In this document: piece after piece, positions 1 to 11,858 of the stretch | Layout: each line of letters begins with the position of its first letter | How positions within the stretch are numbered: position 1 is the first letter of the stretch | From: Purpureocillium takamizusanense | Taxonomy: Eukaryota > Ascomycota > Sordariomycetes > Hypocreales > Ophiocordycipitaceae | Direction of reading: 5' to 3' | NCBI RefSeq assembly: GCF_022605165.1 | Contig: NC_063073.1 | Location: 1,240,001-1,304,000 of the forward strand | DNA length: 64,000 nucleotides | Notes under the pieces: model-generated | What the model was told of the DNA's origin: nothing | Seen by the model: the letters and a program-made list of their open reading frames with translations, nothing else | Database searches by the model: none | Position numbers and translations under genes: made by a program

Positions 1-359
1 GTTTTGGGCAGACGCGTGTCAGGTGAAGAGTTGCCACACTGTACGGGGCCCCCCCAAATCTCGCGCACGCCCCCTGGCTCGGCGCCACGCCTGCCCTGAT
101 GCCCACCTCCAAGGAAAGCTTGTCCCGCAACCTTGGATGTTCGTCAGTTTAGTTGGCCACGCACGCACGTCCACACACGCACACCTCTCCGCCGCCACTG
201 CCCCGTATCCAGCCCAAACTAAAAGAGATGGAGGTGCGGTCTGTCACCCTCTCCTCGCGGACACACCACTTCGGCTGGACAGGGGGCGCTGCTCGTGTTC
301 TGCTGCACTGCCTCGCTCGTGTCATGCGCTTGATGAGGCAGTCGGTAACATCCAATGCC

Positions 360-375
360 TACGAAGTACTTCGTA
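360..375. repeat. dispersed motif TACGAAGTA, palindromic copy
   Basis: A perfect 16-base palindrome made of TACGAAGTA and its reverse complement sharing two bases. It is the clearest copy of a motif that recurs in spacers at 7880, 7887, 20943, 23362, 38913, 46198 and 58700. Confidence 0.8.
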
Positions 376-2147
376 CTGCCTACCTATCCTACAGTATATA
401 TGGAGTACAGTACACACAGTCACTCCAGCACCAAGCATGGACCGGAAGACGGCAGAGGTGCGTTCCTCTACGTATTTGCCGAGCGGCCAGCCTCCCGAGC
501 AATCCGGTGGACGGTTACAGCACAGCAAATGGGCCAAGCCTAACAAACCGTGGCATGGCAAAGTGAGGGAACGAGTGGCCTTGCTGGATGGCGACGCGCC
601 GCGTACCGCCCAGCAAAGCAGCAGCACCACCCCAGCCATCCACAACCCCGTGTTTTTGGGAATGCTGGAATGTGCTACCAACCACGCGCCCATTGTTTCC
701 TGCGCCGCAGCACCGCTCTTGCGGCGTCTTCGGCGGGCATGGTGCAAATACCGATAGGCAGCTAAAAACGGGACTCGACGTCATGAAGGGGGCTTCCAGC
801 ACCAGGGTTTCGCCCTCAAACAACAAGCGCCATGGAGTGGAGAGTTTTCGTGGCAGGGCATTGCCGCCAGAAACCCATACCGGCCGGCCGAGCCCTCTGA
901 TTCAATGTGCGACGAGATATTGAATTGCTACCACCAAGGCTTGCTACTCCGTACGTCGTTAGTAGTTGTCTTCGTCAGCCATCGCGACTGCCCGCCCCCT
1001 GTCCGCCGCTGCCGCTGCCTCTGCCGTCCACGGTGGTGTTGTTTCCAAGGGGCGGAGAAATCTGGTTTGCATCGTGGGTCTCGTTAGCGGGATCGTCAGG
1101 GGGGGCGCCGCTCTGTCGTCCGGGGTCAGGGCCTTGTCTGCAGGCTCCCCTGGCCCCCTGGCCTGGCGCAGCTTCTTGATGCCGTGTGCAAGACAGACGG
1201 AGAGGAGATGAAAAGCGGGCGGATGGGTCGCGCCGAAGCTTTCGCGCGGCCTGCTGCCCTGGCCTGAGTCGGTAGATTTCTAGAACAGGTCGGTCCGGAC
1301 AAGACTACCTTGAATTGAAGAACTGATGAGTAACGAGGTAGATTGGACGTCCACGCAGTTAACTCTCAAAGCCGGTTTCCGGTAGTTGACCGACGGAGCC
1401 ATGGCACGACGGTCCGCGACATTCACGGACCGACAGCTTTGCATCACACGTGTCAAGCAACGTTTTCACTCAATGGCGACCGGTCGTACGATGGTCCCCC
1501 AATGCCTGCGACGGGCCCGGATAAAATATAAACATGCTTTCCTGTCTGACACTGCGGGACGGCCCAAGAATGAAGAATGGGTTTGACCACACGGACGTGT
1601 CTTCATGCTGGGACACCTGGATTTATCCTGCCAAGCTACCAAGGCGGGCGGACCGTTGGGCCACCTCCAGGACAGGCATGGGAGAGCCGACAGCTCTCTC
1701 GCCTCGCCGCAATGGATCTCTGTCGCACGTCCCAGGGTACCGCCGGAACCTGGGCGCTGCGAGTTGAAGTGACCATGACAAGTAGGAAGTACGGGGCCGC
1801 CCAGCGCGACCAGTTCATGTGCCATGCTTCGAAATTGCCGCGTTTCCTTCTCCGCTCCGCATCGGCAACGCAAAGCATCAAGCATATACTATATTCAACA
1901 TCTCTGAGGAAGCACGGCTGCACGTGCGGCGCCGTTATGCCCCTCGAAACCCAAGGAAACACCGGCCAACTGCGCATCAGGAGACGATGCACAGGCATCG
2001 CCGACGTTACCAAGTCCAGACTCTACGGCGAGAGAAATGGCGCACTCTTCACCTTGCTACGTAATTGTAGTTAGTCTTTTGTGTAATAAATAACTTGGAA
2101 ATTGCCTCACGCGGTGAGGATGCAGCGGCAGGCTCAAGATAATAGTC

Positions 2148-2155
2148 TATATAAA
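2148..2155 (+). promoter_or_regulatory. TATA box of the small secreted protein gene
   Basis: The sequence TATATAAA lies 78 bases upstream of the ATG at 2233, a normal distance for a fungal core promoter with a leader of about 45-50 bases. A clear TATA box fits a gene that is strongly and conditionally expressed, as many secreted-protein genes are; that last point is inference. Confidence 0.6.
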
Positions 2156-2232
2156 CCGTTACAAGGACGCTGAACAAGACCTGCCCAGACCAGTCCAATT
2201 ACACAAACACTCGGTTCACCATTGTATACAAG

Positions 2233-2953
2233 ATGAACTGTAAAGCCTCCTCTATCTTGGTGCTTGCCCTTGGGCTCTGCGTGGTCGCTCACGCGAACAA
2301 TTTGCTCTGGTGGGTGAGTTGCAGTTGCTTCTTCTAAGCCCATTCGCGCACGCAGTAGTAGTTGTGGGAGCTCCGTTCCGCTATTACATGTTTTGGTTTG
2401 GGATGCGAAGAACATGTCGCCCACCCATCTTTTATATATATGAACCGAGGCCGCTGACACTGCCCGCTCGGGCGAAAATAATGCAGACCTGCAATCCCAC
2501 TACGCAGATCTGCGCGTGCGAAGCCGACAATCAAGCCTACCATATCCCGTGTAACTCCGGCAAGGTAAGTTGATTTTTTTTCTCTCTTCTGTTTAACACG
2601 CAAGCCACGCAGTATCCCCCGCAATCGGGAAGCATACCTTGGTACTGCCCTGGTTGTTGTCGTTGTTGCAAGCGATTTCCCAAGCGTCCTTGCATGCCAG
2701 GACACACACGCACGATAGTTGTCCGACTGTCTCTCCTCACCCGTCTTTTATGTTCTTGAATCTCCCGATAATACCTACACGCGCTTGCTCCGTGGCATGC
2801 GATAACAGCAACGCACACAAGGCGGGAGGAGGGTGTTCGATACACACAAAGACATTCGCTAACTGCAAGGCCCAAACCTCATTTGTATAGTGCACCGATT
2901 TGTTCCGCGCCTGCCACTACAATCAGGTAGACAACCTCGCGACTTGTAAATAA
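2233..2953 (+). CDS. small secreted cysteine-rich protein (effector-like candidate), about 73 residues, several exons
   Basis: Proposed exons are 2233-2313, 2487-2564 and 2891-2953, giving 73 residues. Residues 1-21 form a signal peptide: a hydrophobic core rich in Leu, Val and Ala ending in AHA. The second exon carries Cys29, Cys36, Cys38 and Cys49; the last carries Cys54, Cys61 and Cys72 and ends with TAA. Donors are GTGAGT and GTAAGT, the acceptors are ATGCAG and TATAG, and a CTAAC branch site sits about 30 bases before the last acceptor. All three exons join in phase 0. The C-terminal structure is uncertain: a 24-base phase-0 microexon at 2809-2832 is possible, and the frame 2633-2887 also has several cysteines. 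Seven mature cysteines is an odd number, so an exon may be missing. I do not recognise the family. Small secreted cysteine-rich proteins act outside the cell in fungi, but no function is claimed here. Confidence 0.5.
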
Positions 2954-3831
2954 ATCACCAGGCCCGACGCGCCTCGACGGTACACACATGATCATCATCA
3001 TCATTCTTGTTCGGTCCGTTCCCTCACGGGTGCGCTTTGAGTTTCGAAACCGGTCCCGATCCGCGCATCAAAAGCACTCAAAAAAGGTTTTTCGTTTCTC
3101 ATAGTTGAATTTATTTTAAGCCATATGAAAGACACAAGAAACCATGAAGTGATGATGGCAACCTGGCGCTGGTCCTTTCAAGACATGAATAAACCTGCTG
3201 TGACATGTCCGCCGATGGCCCAGCAGGCCAGAAATGATGAAATGAAACGTGCGCCGAAACCAACAAATGTCCACTCGACGAACATCTGACCATATATATG
3301 CAAAACCCGTCCCTCCACTCCCCCTTTTATGCGAGACAACGTTGTATTAATTTCCTAGGGTCTCAACGATGAGCATGGATCTCCCCCGCTGGTCCGCCTT
3401 GGCTTCTTCATCATGCGAGCGTAGGTATCTGCGGCCCTTCCACGGCTCCGTGCCGTGCCCTCTCTCTCCGCCAAACCATATCAGGCGCCAGCTGCCCAGT
3501 CAGCAGCTTCTTGCCGCGAGCGCTCACACTTGCTTGGCATTTTATGCAAAATTTCTCGAAACGATGCGGCCGGCAATTTCGGCAGGGGTCCTCACGTGAA
3601 GCCCAGAGGATACCACGTACGGAGTACCATGATGCAGTCTTGTACGGTCACAGTCACAAGGCGTCAGCGGCAAGGGATCAGCGACAGTAGGTAGACGAGG
3701 CGGCTCCGCCATGTGAATTCCCAAAGAGCAAAGAAGCGAAGACAGTCGCAACACTGGCCGCAGGGGCCACGACTTCAATGCGGCCCGTTCATCTTCCGAA
3801 TACCACACATCACAACGCGTTCCATCGGTCA
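2954..3831. other. spacer between the secreted protein and OSH3 3' ends
   Basis: This convergent spacer holds a short ATC repeat near 2988-3003 and one copy of the dispersed motif in its GGAG form (TACGGAGTA, 3618-3626). Small frames such as 3111-3293 on the minus strand have no coding character that I can defend. Confidence 0.6.
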
Positions 3832-6800
3832 TCATTCGTTGGGCACGTCGAAGATTGCCTCGACGCCCGTCCAGTTACCCTTGGCCCTCTCCTCCCAGTA
3901 GCCGTCCTTGCCCGTCTTGATCTTCCATACCTCCTCACCCTCAGGTGACTCCTCTGCTCTGACGAACCAGCGCGGCTTGTGTGAGTCCCCGCGGTCCTCC
4001 ATGGCCCGACGCCGGGCGCGCTGGGCCTCCTCGAGCTTGTGCTTCCACGTCTCCGCCTCGTCCAGGTCGCCCTTCTCCGCCATGCGCTGGTCAGGACGCA
4101 GTCGGCTGTCTGTTGGTGCGAGTTTGCCCTTCTCCACGTCTGTTATCTCGTTGAGGGTGGCCGCAAAGAGCGTCATACCGTACGTCTGCGATGCGTTGTC
4201 CACCAACGACCCGGCTTTCCACACCTCCTCGCTCGCCGCCTTGCCAGGGCCGACCGTGCGCAGCCCGCTGGTCCACGTGCCCGTGAGGCCGCTGCCCGTG
4301 TTGCTGCCGTCGGGGCTGAACGTATCAACGTGAACGTCTTCAGCTCGGCCGCCGAACATGCCCTTGCTTCGGAACTCGACGCTGGCCTTGTGGCCAGTGC
4401 TGTCGTTGACCACGTGCATGGTGCCCACTGGTTCGACATACTTCTCGCCCATGACCACGTTGCGCAGGAACATGGTGGCGATGTTCCACGAGTAAAATTC
4501 GTCACTGCCGTCCGACAGGCGCAGCACGATCCTGACACGGCCCTCCGTTGTGATCTCGGCGCTCTTGCCCCAGAACTTCTGGCCGGGCGCGGGTGACTGC
4601 GAGAACGACCAGTTGGCAGAGTCTGCATGCATCGCCAGCCGCACTGGCCTGTGCTGCACCTTCTCTACGAGGAGACGGAAGCCTCCCGGAACCTCCTTGT
4701 TTGTGCGAACGAGTTCAAATGTCTCGCCGAGCAATGGGTTAAATGGCTTCCGAATCGCACGCTCCTTGGCACGGCCGTTGCTGAACTGCGAAACGGCAAA
4801 GGCCGTAACGAACAACAGGCGCTCCGTCGGGCTTTTTTGCCTGGCGGCCTTGTCCAGAAGCTGCGCATATTCCAGTTGCTCTGCGACCTTCTGCAGGAGC
4901 GACGTGGGCTCGTTGGCGGACACCGGCATGCTAATAGTGCTTAGGTCTTTGCCGACATTTTTGCGGACGAATGCAATCAGGCTTGGCGGCTGTACCATCG
5001 CGGGGGGGATTTGAGTCCTTCTCGATACCGGCTTCTCTATGGGTAGGGGCAGCAGATTCTTCGGCTTAGATGGGAACAGATAACCGGCGCTGTCGGTACC
5101 GACCGGCTCGTCGTCTTCCATCGACGAGATGGAAGAGCTATCCTGTATGTCCACCTCTTCCTCGACTTCCGTGTGCGTAGATTCGTCCTCGCTACCATCG
5201 ATCTTCATCACAGCAGACTTAGCGTCCTCAGCGTCGAAGAACTCATCTGTCGATGTCGTCTCAATGCTCATGCGCGAAGCGCCGCCGGCAGATTGCGGGA
5301 TGGGGAGCCGTCGCCGCTTGCTGTTAGAGATGAGAGTGGTGAACTGGTTGACGACCGCATCGAGGTCAGCTAGCAGGGCTTCGCAGTGGTCGTGTATGGA
5401 CTTCTCCTCCTGTGCGGCACCACGGGACTTGCGCTTGGCCTTGCTGCCATTGACAGACGCTGGGCCGGTCGCAGTATCCACGGATGGCGTAGACAGCTGC
5501 AAGGTCGCCGACGACAACGCCGAGGCGCTGGATTTGCGCTTCCAGAACGGCTTCTTCTCCGGCGGCGTGGCAAAATACCCGTCCTTTGCCTCGTCGGTGG
5601 ATACGGCAGAACCAGGCGACAGGTACTGCCCTGCGGGAGATGGCTTCGGCAGGCAGGCCACTTCCTTTGTCAGTCGTCGAAGAGCATCGCGCGTGCCAAC
5701 GACACGGCTGACCAAAGTCTCGACCTGCTGCCATTCAACATCCTCAAGTCGGTTGTGCTCCTGAGGAGATTTCGCGGGGATATGGTTGATCTGGAGCTTG
5801 GGCTTCGCAGGTTGTTGGACAGTCTCTACACCTCTGGCGACACGACTAGCCCTTTCGAGAGCGCGTGCCCAATCCTGGAATTCCTTGTCGTTTGGGGCTC
5901 TCAGATGCCACACCTCGGCGCCGGAGTCGATGCTGATCTCCCGTCGCCGCTCGTCCGCAGCAATAGCAGCCAGGCTTAGGGGGATTGCGCCACGAAGGGC
6001 CGACGAGTTGCGGTTGTAGTAGTAGGAAAGGGTGCAAGTTGAATAGTCGAGCGAGAAGAAGCGGCGGGCATAGCCTTGGCCCTTCTTGCGTCTTCGCTTG
6101 GACAGGGTACCGACGTGGTAAGGTTGCTGTGCGGTAGTATCGCTCCTCGCCGACGTAGCAGTAGCAGCTCGGGCTCGGGCGTGTTGGCTGTGAAGGCTAT
6201 CGACAGAGGTGGACGGACCAGCCTCGTTGCGGGGGCTGCTATGTTTACCGAGGCTGGTCTGGCTCGACTGTGCGTTGGGCATCTGGAGATTGGGGAGGTG
6301 GTTCGCCATCTGCGGCGCGACGCCAGTAGGGTACGTGAGGACGACGAAGGTGGCCGTCTTGGACGTCTGCTTGGAAAAGGTGTTGTCAAAGACGAGGCCG
6401 TACATGCCGCCCTGGCCGTACGGCACATCGTAGGTGCCCATTGAGACCTTGTCGGCCTCGCATTTCCCGTGCCATGCTATGGGTATGAATCCTTTGCTCG
6501 TCAAAAGGTCCTGCGCGGTGGCTTCCTTCTTGAAGCGACTCGACTTGCCGTCGGTGACGCCCTGCGTCTGGGACGAGTCGAGGAACTGTCCATTGGAGGC
6601 GAGGATCGTGGTGGCGCCGCTGCCAGGATGCTTGACGATGCCAAAGTTTCTGCAACAAAGCCGGTGAGCAGTTAATCAAGCACCGAGATGTCGCAATGCC
6701 TACATGGACTTCTTGTTAGGTTGGATGCTCCATGACAGCGTGTTGTCGTCGTCGACGTTGACCCAGCGGACGATGTACGACTATAGCTTCCGTCAGCGCA

Positions 6801-6937
6801 TGTGCGGCCACAACTCGGCCCGCGTATCTGGGACCTTGGCATTCCAGAGAATCCATGACAGCCAGGAGCGGGAGGACACGAGGCATCGGAGTTGTACGTG
6901 CCTTGCTGTGCACCTCGAGCTTCTCGATGCCGGCCAT
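3832..6937 (-). CDS. OSH3: oxysterol-binding protein homologue, Osh3 type (GOLD, PH, FFAT, ORD), 976 aa
   Basis: Exons on the minus strand are 6937-6902, 6780-6704 and 6649-3832, with phases that match and give 976 residues. The first 110 or so residues read like the Osh3 GOLD-like N-terminus. A PH domain lies at about 215-308, beginning HVGTLSKRRRKKGQGYARRFF. An FFAT motif, EFFDAED at about residue 507, should bind the ER protein VAP/Scs2. The lipid-transfer ORD fills about 600-970, with the conserved block KPFNPLLGETFE. The usual OSBP signature EQVSHHPP reads EKVQHRPV here. Osh3 proteins work at ER-plasma membrane contacts, handling PI4P and helping Sac1. Intron 1 (6901-6781) seems to begin with GC, not GT: only the GC donor keeps the frame that reads HSKSYIVRW. 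Confidence is high for the family and good for the exon joins. Confidence 0.93.
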
Positions 6938-8782
6938 TTTACACGCGCCCAACGGCGGGCAATGGCAACAATGGCAACAATGGCGGCAAGACTAGATGCT
7001 GGCGACGCTGTTTCTACAGTCGACGGTCCATAGCGAGCGGGCAGACGAGTCGCGGCAGTCGTGTGCGGACGATGCTGATGACCGAGGCGTGCGAGACGTA
7101 AGGTGGGAAAGCTGAGACGGCTGGGCGGATGTAGGGCGGCTGACGGGGCGGACAGACAGGACACGAACAGCAATATAAGGACGGGAGTGGCAGCGGAGGT
7201 GACGTGCCTCGTGGTGGGAAGCCTCCATGCAAGACCGCGCCCGCGTTTGGGCCCGGACCTCAACTGCGGCACCACTGCGGACAGCGCAGCCCGTCCAGTC
7301 CACTGGAACTCTCGGCCCTCCTCCATCTCCGCCTCCACCTTAGTAAGGAGGACAGGTGGTGGGTGGGTGCTCTCAGGCACAGTGGGCGGCGGCGCAGCCA
7401 CTGGGATGGCGCTCTGGCAGGGCTGGCGGGGCCATCCATTGGACCTGCAACCACACCCTAGGCTGGGCTGGGCGGTTTGGAGGACCCTCAGCACTGTCAG
7501 CTGCAGCCCGTAGACCTCCCTAGGTATTGCCTACCGAGCCAGCAGCCGCTGGAGCCACCGCAGCGGTCGGCCGGCCAGACCCTGAGCCTACTGAAGGGGG
7601 TTCGGGGTGTATCCAAGTCGCCGTCCCCGGGTGGGACGCCGCGGCTGTGTCACGTCTTTCGGACGTTCACGTGGCAGCTGGGCGGACCTGCATAGCCTGC
7701 CTGCCTTTCGTCGTATTCCTATCCGGGTTGGATGAATGGATGGATTGTTTCCTCCGGATCATGCACAACGACTTGGGGCCGCACCTACAAGGAAAAAAGC
7801 CCATCCTCATCATGGTATTCCAAACACTTTCCAGGATCGGGCATGGCAAGCGCACGACCATCCCGGTTGCTCTGCCTTGTACGAAGTACGAAGTAGTCAT
7901 AAGCCCATAGCGCTGTATTTTTAGTAAGAGCGCTCGCCACATGACAAACACAGCATCGTCGACGGACTCGGCAGCGCCTCAGCCCCGTGAGCTCCGGTTC
8001 ACGGCGCCATAACGCCTTCTGTTTTTTTTTTTCGCTATAAGCAAGGAAGGAACTGAATGTCCGAGCTCGTCAGAGTCTGTCCGCCGTGCCCGCCAGCCGG
8101 CGCCTCCGGCTCGGTGCGCGCGACTTCCGCCATGGCCGAACGACAGCCTACATCCTTGCCCCGGTTCTCTCCGCTTCCCTCGGGTTCCCATGAGTCCGTC
8201 GTGATCTGCCGAGCCTTCCTTGGATGGGACGCGCCATGATGCCCCAACGGAACGAGACATCATAGTGACGTCTCCAGCTTGGTAATGTGGGCTTATGTTT
8301 CAAATGAAGAGCCCGTCTTGCCTGTGTCATTGCGCTCTGCCAAGTTTGCCACAACTCCTCACGGTGCCGTCATCTCGGCTGCAGTGCATGTGTTTGCAGG
8401 CAAGGAAATGGTTAGCTAAACGGCCTATCTACCGAAAACCATCATTCATAGCTTGCAACATATGTTGCTAGCCCCCTGACTTGTTTTTGCTTCTTCCATC
8501 GAGTCGCCTTGTTACGTTGGAAGTAGAGACAAAGATCTGCCTCGTCCATCACTTAAGTAAGTGGGTGGGTAAAAAGGCTACTGTGTCGCCAGGCTTCAAA
8601 CATTCATATCCCTCATTGCTGAATCCTATGAAGAACCCAAGTAAACAAACAGTAAGAGGCATAGGGACCAATGCAATGCTGGCTTCTGGATTAAAACTGT
8701 TTCATGACTTTAACTAGATGCTTGCTGGTTGCTCTCGTATTCCCTTAGACTACCATTTGCCCTCGGAACATGCTCAGCGTAA
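6938..8782. other. OSH3 upstream region and gene-free stretch
   Basis: The first part must hold the OSH3 promoter and leader. The rest has only mutually overlapping chance frames. A direct double copy of the dispersed motif lies at 7880-7895 (TACGAAGTACGAAGTA). The part from about 8400 to 8780 is richer in A and T than its surroundings, like the decayed gene that follows. Confidence 0.55.
7880..7895. repeat. dispersed motif TACGAAGTA, direct double copy
   Basis: Two overlapping direct copies of the 9-base motif in the spacer upstream of OSH3. Confidence 0.8.
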
Positions 8783-10150
8783 CTACCGACCTTGGAATGC
8801 CTTGAGCACCACTTCGGTGACTCGCTGCGAGGCGCAAGCATTGCCAGCGCGTACGGCAGCGCTGCCCGGGGGCTTGAGGATGGTTCCCTCGGGGACGATG
8901 ACTTTGATGGGCTCCGTGCACCTTGTTCAAGCCAGCAACTCGTTCCGAGTTCAAGTGAGACTTTAAGCTTCCCCACCTTCGTTGAGCCAAATGTCGCTAC
9001 CGATTAGACAGCGCAAGCTATACAATATAGCGGAGTGGGTGATGACAATGGGGGCGCTGAGGCAGTTGAAGGGCTCGTGGCCGGTGCCTGTGAAGTCAGA
9101 GACAGCTGTTCTCTTCTCGGCGCCGATTGAGACAGACAGCTGGATGCGACTACCTTCGTCCATGTAATCGACCGCTGTCGGTGGTCGCTGGCCCATTTGC
9201 TTTGCAGCCGTCTTTCGCAACAGACCCTCTACAGCAATTGCAGCCGTCTCCTTGACAGCCCACATGTAGAATAGAAAAGTTTCACGCCGATATTCCTCAA
9301 ATAAGCCATGGATCAGATTGATGCCTTTTTGATTGGCGGCAACCTGAGCCTTAAGGTCGGCGATGTGATTATGGCCTCCTCGCCTTGACGGACTGCAGCC
9401 AGGATACGACCCCAGAACGTCGACTAAGTGGTGCTGAATACCCTCGTCATCGAATTTGCCGTGCGGAATGGTTTTCCATTGCTCAAATGCTGCACCCTCC
9501 TGGTATAGCTTGACCGAGTCAGAGGGCATCGATCCGGGCGCAACACCGCCAATCTCAGCATGATGGGCTCGTGCTGCGACGAAAAAGTCAATGGATTTAC
9601 CCGAGTTATCGAAGACGGGCGGTATGAGTGCGATGTCTAGTAGGTGCGTACCGCCGGCATTAGGATGATTCGCAGCGGTAACATGTCCGGGGTATAGGTT
9701 TCCCTTCCAACTCTGCATGGCTATCTTGACAGCACGAGACATACTGCCCAGAGGGACAGGAACATGAGGGGCGTTAGCCGTTACGGAGCCTTGTCCGTCA
9801 AATATGGCGCAGGAAAATCTAGTCGCTCCTTTACATTCGTTCTAATAGAGATATTCTGCAGCGTCTAACCCATATCCTCGGCGATGCTCATGAATCGATT
9901 GCCGAAGAGGACGAGTTGAATGGGATTCACTCCCTCAGTGTTGACGGTGTTCTCGGTGTCTATATGCAGATCAACGACCAAATGTCTCTCAAGAACGGTG
10001 ACCTGTAATCATGGTGTGACGAGGATGGTCTGCGTGTTGTCAATGATGATTGCTGGACCTGGCACGATGGCCCCGGCGAGAGAGGCAGCACATCTATGAA
10101 GGTGCCGTCACGGTCTAGGTATACAGAGGGATTAGAACTGTATGCTAGTA
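8783..10150 (-). pseudogene. decayed 5-oxoprolinase / hydantoinase-B-type gene
   Basis: Read on the minus strand, broken frames match the second half of the HyuA-HyuB (5-oxoprolinase) family in order. There is a linker with PGPAIIIDNTQTILVTP, then NPIQLVLFGNRFMSIAEDMG, NVKERLDF, FDGQGSVTANAPHVPVPLGSM, and the longest intact part at 9813-8963 with GHVTAANHPNAGGTHLLD and GTGHEPFNCLSAP. A last piece reads VIVPEGTILKPPGSAAV and ends in TAG at 8783-8785. Visible lesions are TGA at 10009-10011, TAG at 9865-9867, a one-base loss in the A-run at 9814-9817, and a frame break plus TAA near 8963. The intact enzyme is about 1300 residues and opens 5-oxoproline with ATP. I could not find the HyuA half further upstream. 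Both stops could come from C-to-T changes, compatible with RIP or deamination. Confidence 0.75.
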
Positions 10151-11858
10151 AGGCAAGCATCACAAGGCATCTCACCAATAGCAATAGTGATGCAAATGAT
10201 TGAGGATGCATCGTGCAGAAGACTCGACAACCTGTAGCGTTGCGAGGCCGCCTCCGAGTCTGCTTCTCTCTCTAACAGCTTCGCTTCGTCACCGGGAACC
10301 CGAGTGACCAACGACTACAAGACCAGGGTTTACACCAACGGCCATGACGTCTTTGAGTCCAGGCAGCACGAACCAGGTTCCTCACAGTGCCATTGTCATG
10401 TCGCCATTCGGGATCGGTGGGCATCCATCGGCGCGCCATGGGGCCCAAACAAGACCTGGACTTTCCCCGGACTCAAGGGCATCCGAGCTTCTGGCAGGTC
10501 GCAGCACGGCTCCGGCAGCAAACCGTGCGACGGCGCCGCTAGTCCGTCCCTTTCCGTCCGGAGGAGTGGCCGGGCCACGTGTCACAGAGCCGCTCCTGAG
10601 TTACTTCGTAGAGGTGAGACAGATGCGGCTCGGGTCGAGTGGAAAGTGGCTTATCTACCGACGGCATGGCATGCACGATCAACAAGAAGTTGGGCGAGGC
10701 AACTAGTAAAGTTGCGATGGAATCATGCCCGCGCGGCACTGCCATTTGTTGGGTTCTGTGCCTGGAGCAGGGAACGGATCTCCAGTATTGGGCGATCCCC
10801 GGGGACCGAACTTGGGGTTTAGGTACGTACATCGCGCAAAGTCATTTCCAAGTTAGACGAGAAAAAGGGGCATCGGGAGTGGTTGGCCATGTCCGCGCTA
10901 TGCACCTTTGTCTTCTGCATCTACTGAACTGCCCAACCCAGCTTGTTCGGCTTGGGCCAGCGGCAGTGGGCACGCGAGAATGCGCCCAGCCTGGCCAGCG
11001 AATGGCCTGTCCCTCGCGCACAGGCAAGGTAAGACACCAGGGTCCAACGACATGGGATGGAATGCGGCTACTATCGCTCTGGGGATATCTGACCATGGCT
11101 GACAGACGGGATCGAACTGGCAGCGCTTCCTCGACTCGTCCCCACGGCAGGCAGCTGAATGAATGCATACAAGCGCCATGCATGCATGAATGCATGCAAA
11201 GTCGAGTCGGCGATTTCCTCCATGGACCGTGACCTCGACAGCGGTGCGCGTCCGTGCAAGCGACGAGACGGGAACAAAGTGGTGGTGGTGGTGGTGGTGG
11301 TCAGACCAGCGCAGGCAGCGCGACGCCCGCAACGCCAACCCAACTTCCATCCATGCACTATGCTAACCTGCCTGCCTATCCAATGTCTCCACGCGCTAGG
11401 CCCCAAATCAGCCGCTGCCAACCCCACTGTGGCTGCGCCCGACCCCTTCTGGGCTCGTGCTGTAGACCCTCCGCCGGAACACCACCAAAGTTCGACGACG
11501 AACCGCCCCGTCCCCTTTTCCACCGGCACCACAGTCGACTCTGCGACTAACTAGCAATTACTCTCCTTTTTTCTGCGCTCGCATACTCTGTCGCCTCGAC
11601 AGACCAACGCGGTCGTCTCCTTTGCCCTTCCGTCCTTCCTTCTTCCCTCCATCAGTCGTCCGTCTTTTCCCTCGTACCGTCCTGCACTTCCGTCATGGTA
11701 TCTTCGTAATCACTCCACCGCCCTCCTCCCGCTGCCCAACGCTCGCCTCCATCTCGAAGGCCTAATTCGTCGCTCAACGGTCGCCCGACACCCGGCGCCT
11801 CGACGCAGCCGACGCCCCCCTCACGGCCTAATCGCGCCGACAATTCGTCGCCGTTGCC
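10151..11858. other. gene-free stretch and ArfGAP upstream region
   Basis: No frame here convinces as coding. The longest (10639-11232, plus) overlaps several others on both strands and has no recognisable domain. A GTG trinucleotide run lies at 11279-11301. From about 11560 to 11858 the plus strand is pyrimidine-rich, as expected for a fungal leader ahead of the ArfGAP ATG at 11859. Confidence 0.55.
11279..11301. repeat. (GTG)n microsatellite
   Basis: About seven and a half copies of the trinucleotide GTG in a non-coding stretch. Confidence 0.9.

Larger units (their letters stand above)
1..2232. other. gene-free stretch upstream of the secreted-protein gene
   Basis: Open frames here (for example 23-757 and 1577-2074) look like chance frames in GC-rich DNA: they overlap one another on both strands and show no recognisable domain or low-complexity protein character. 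The stretch holds a perfect 16-bp palindrome at 360-375 (see the dispersed motif), another motif relative at 945-953, and a TATA box near its right end at 2148-2155. I see nothing else that I can name. Confidence 0.6.
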
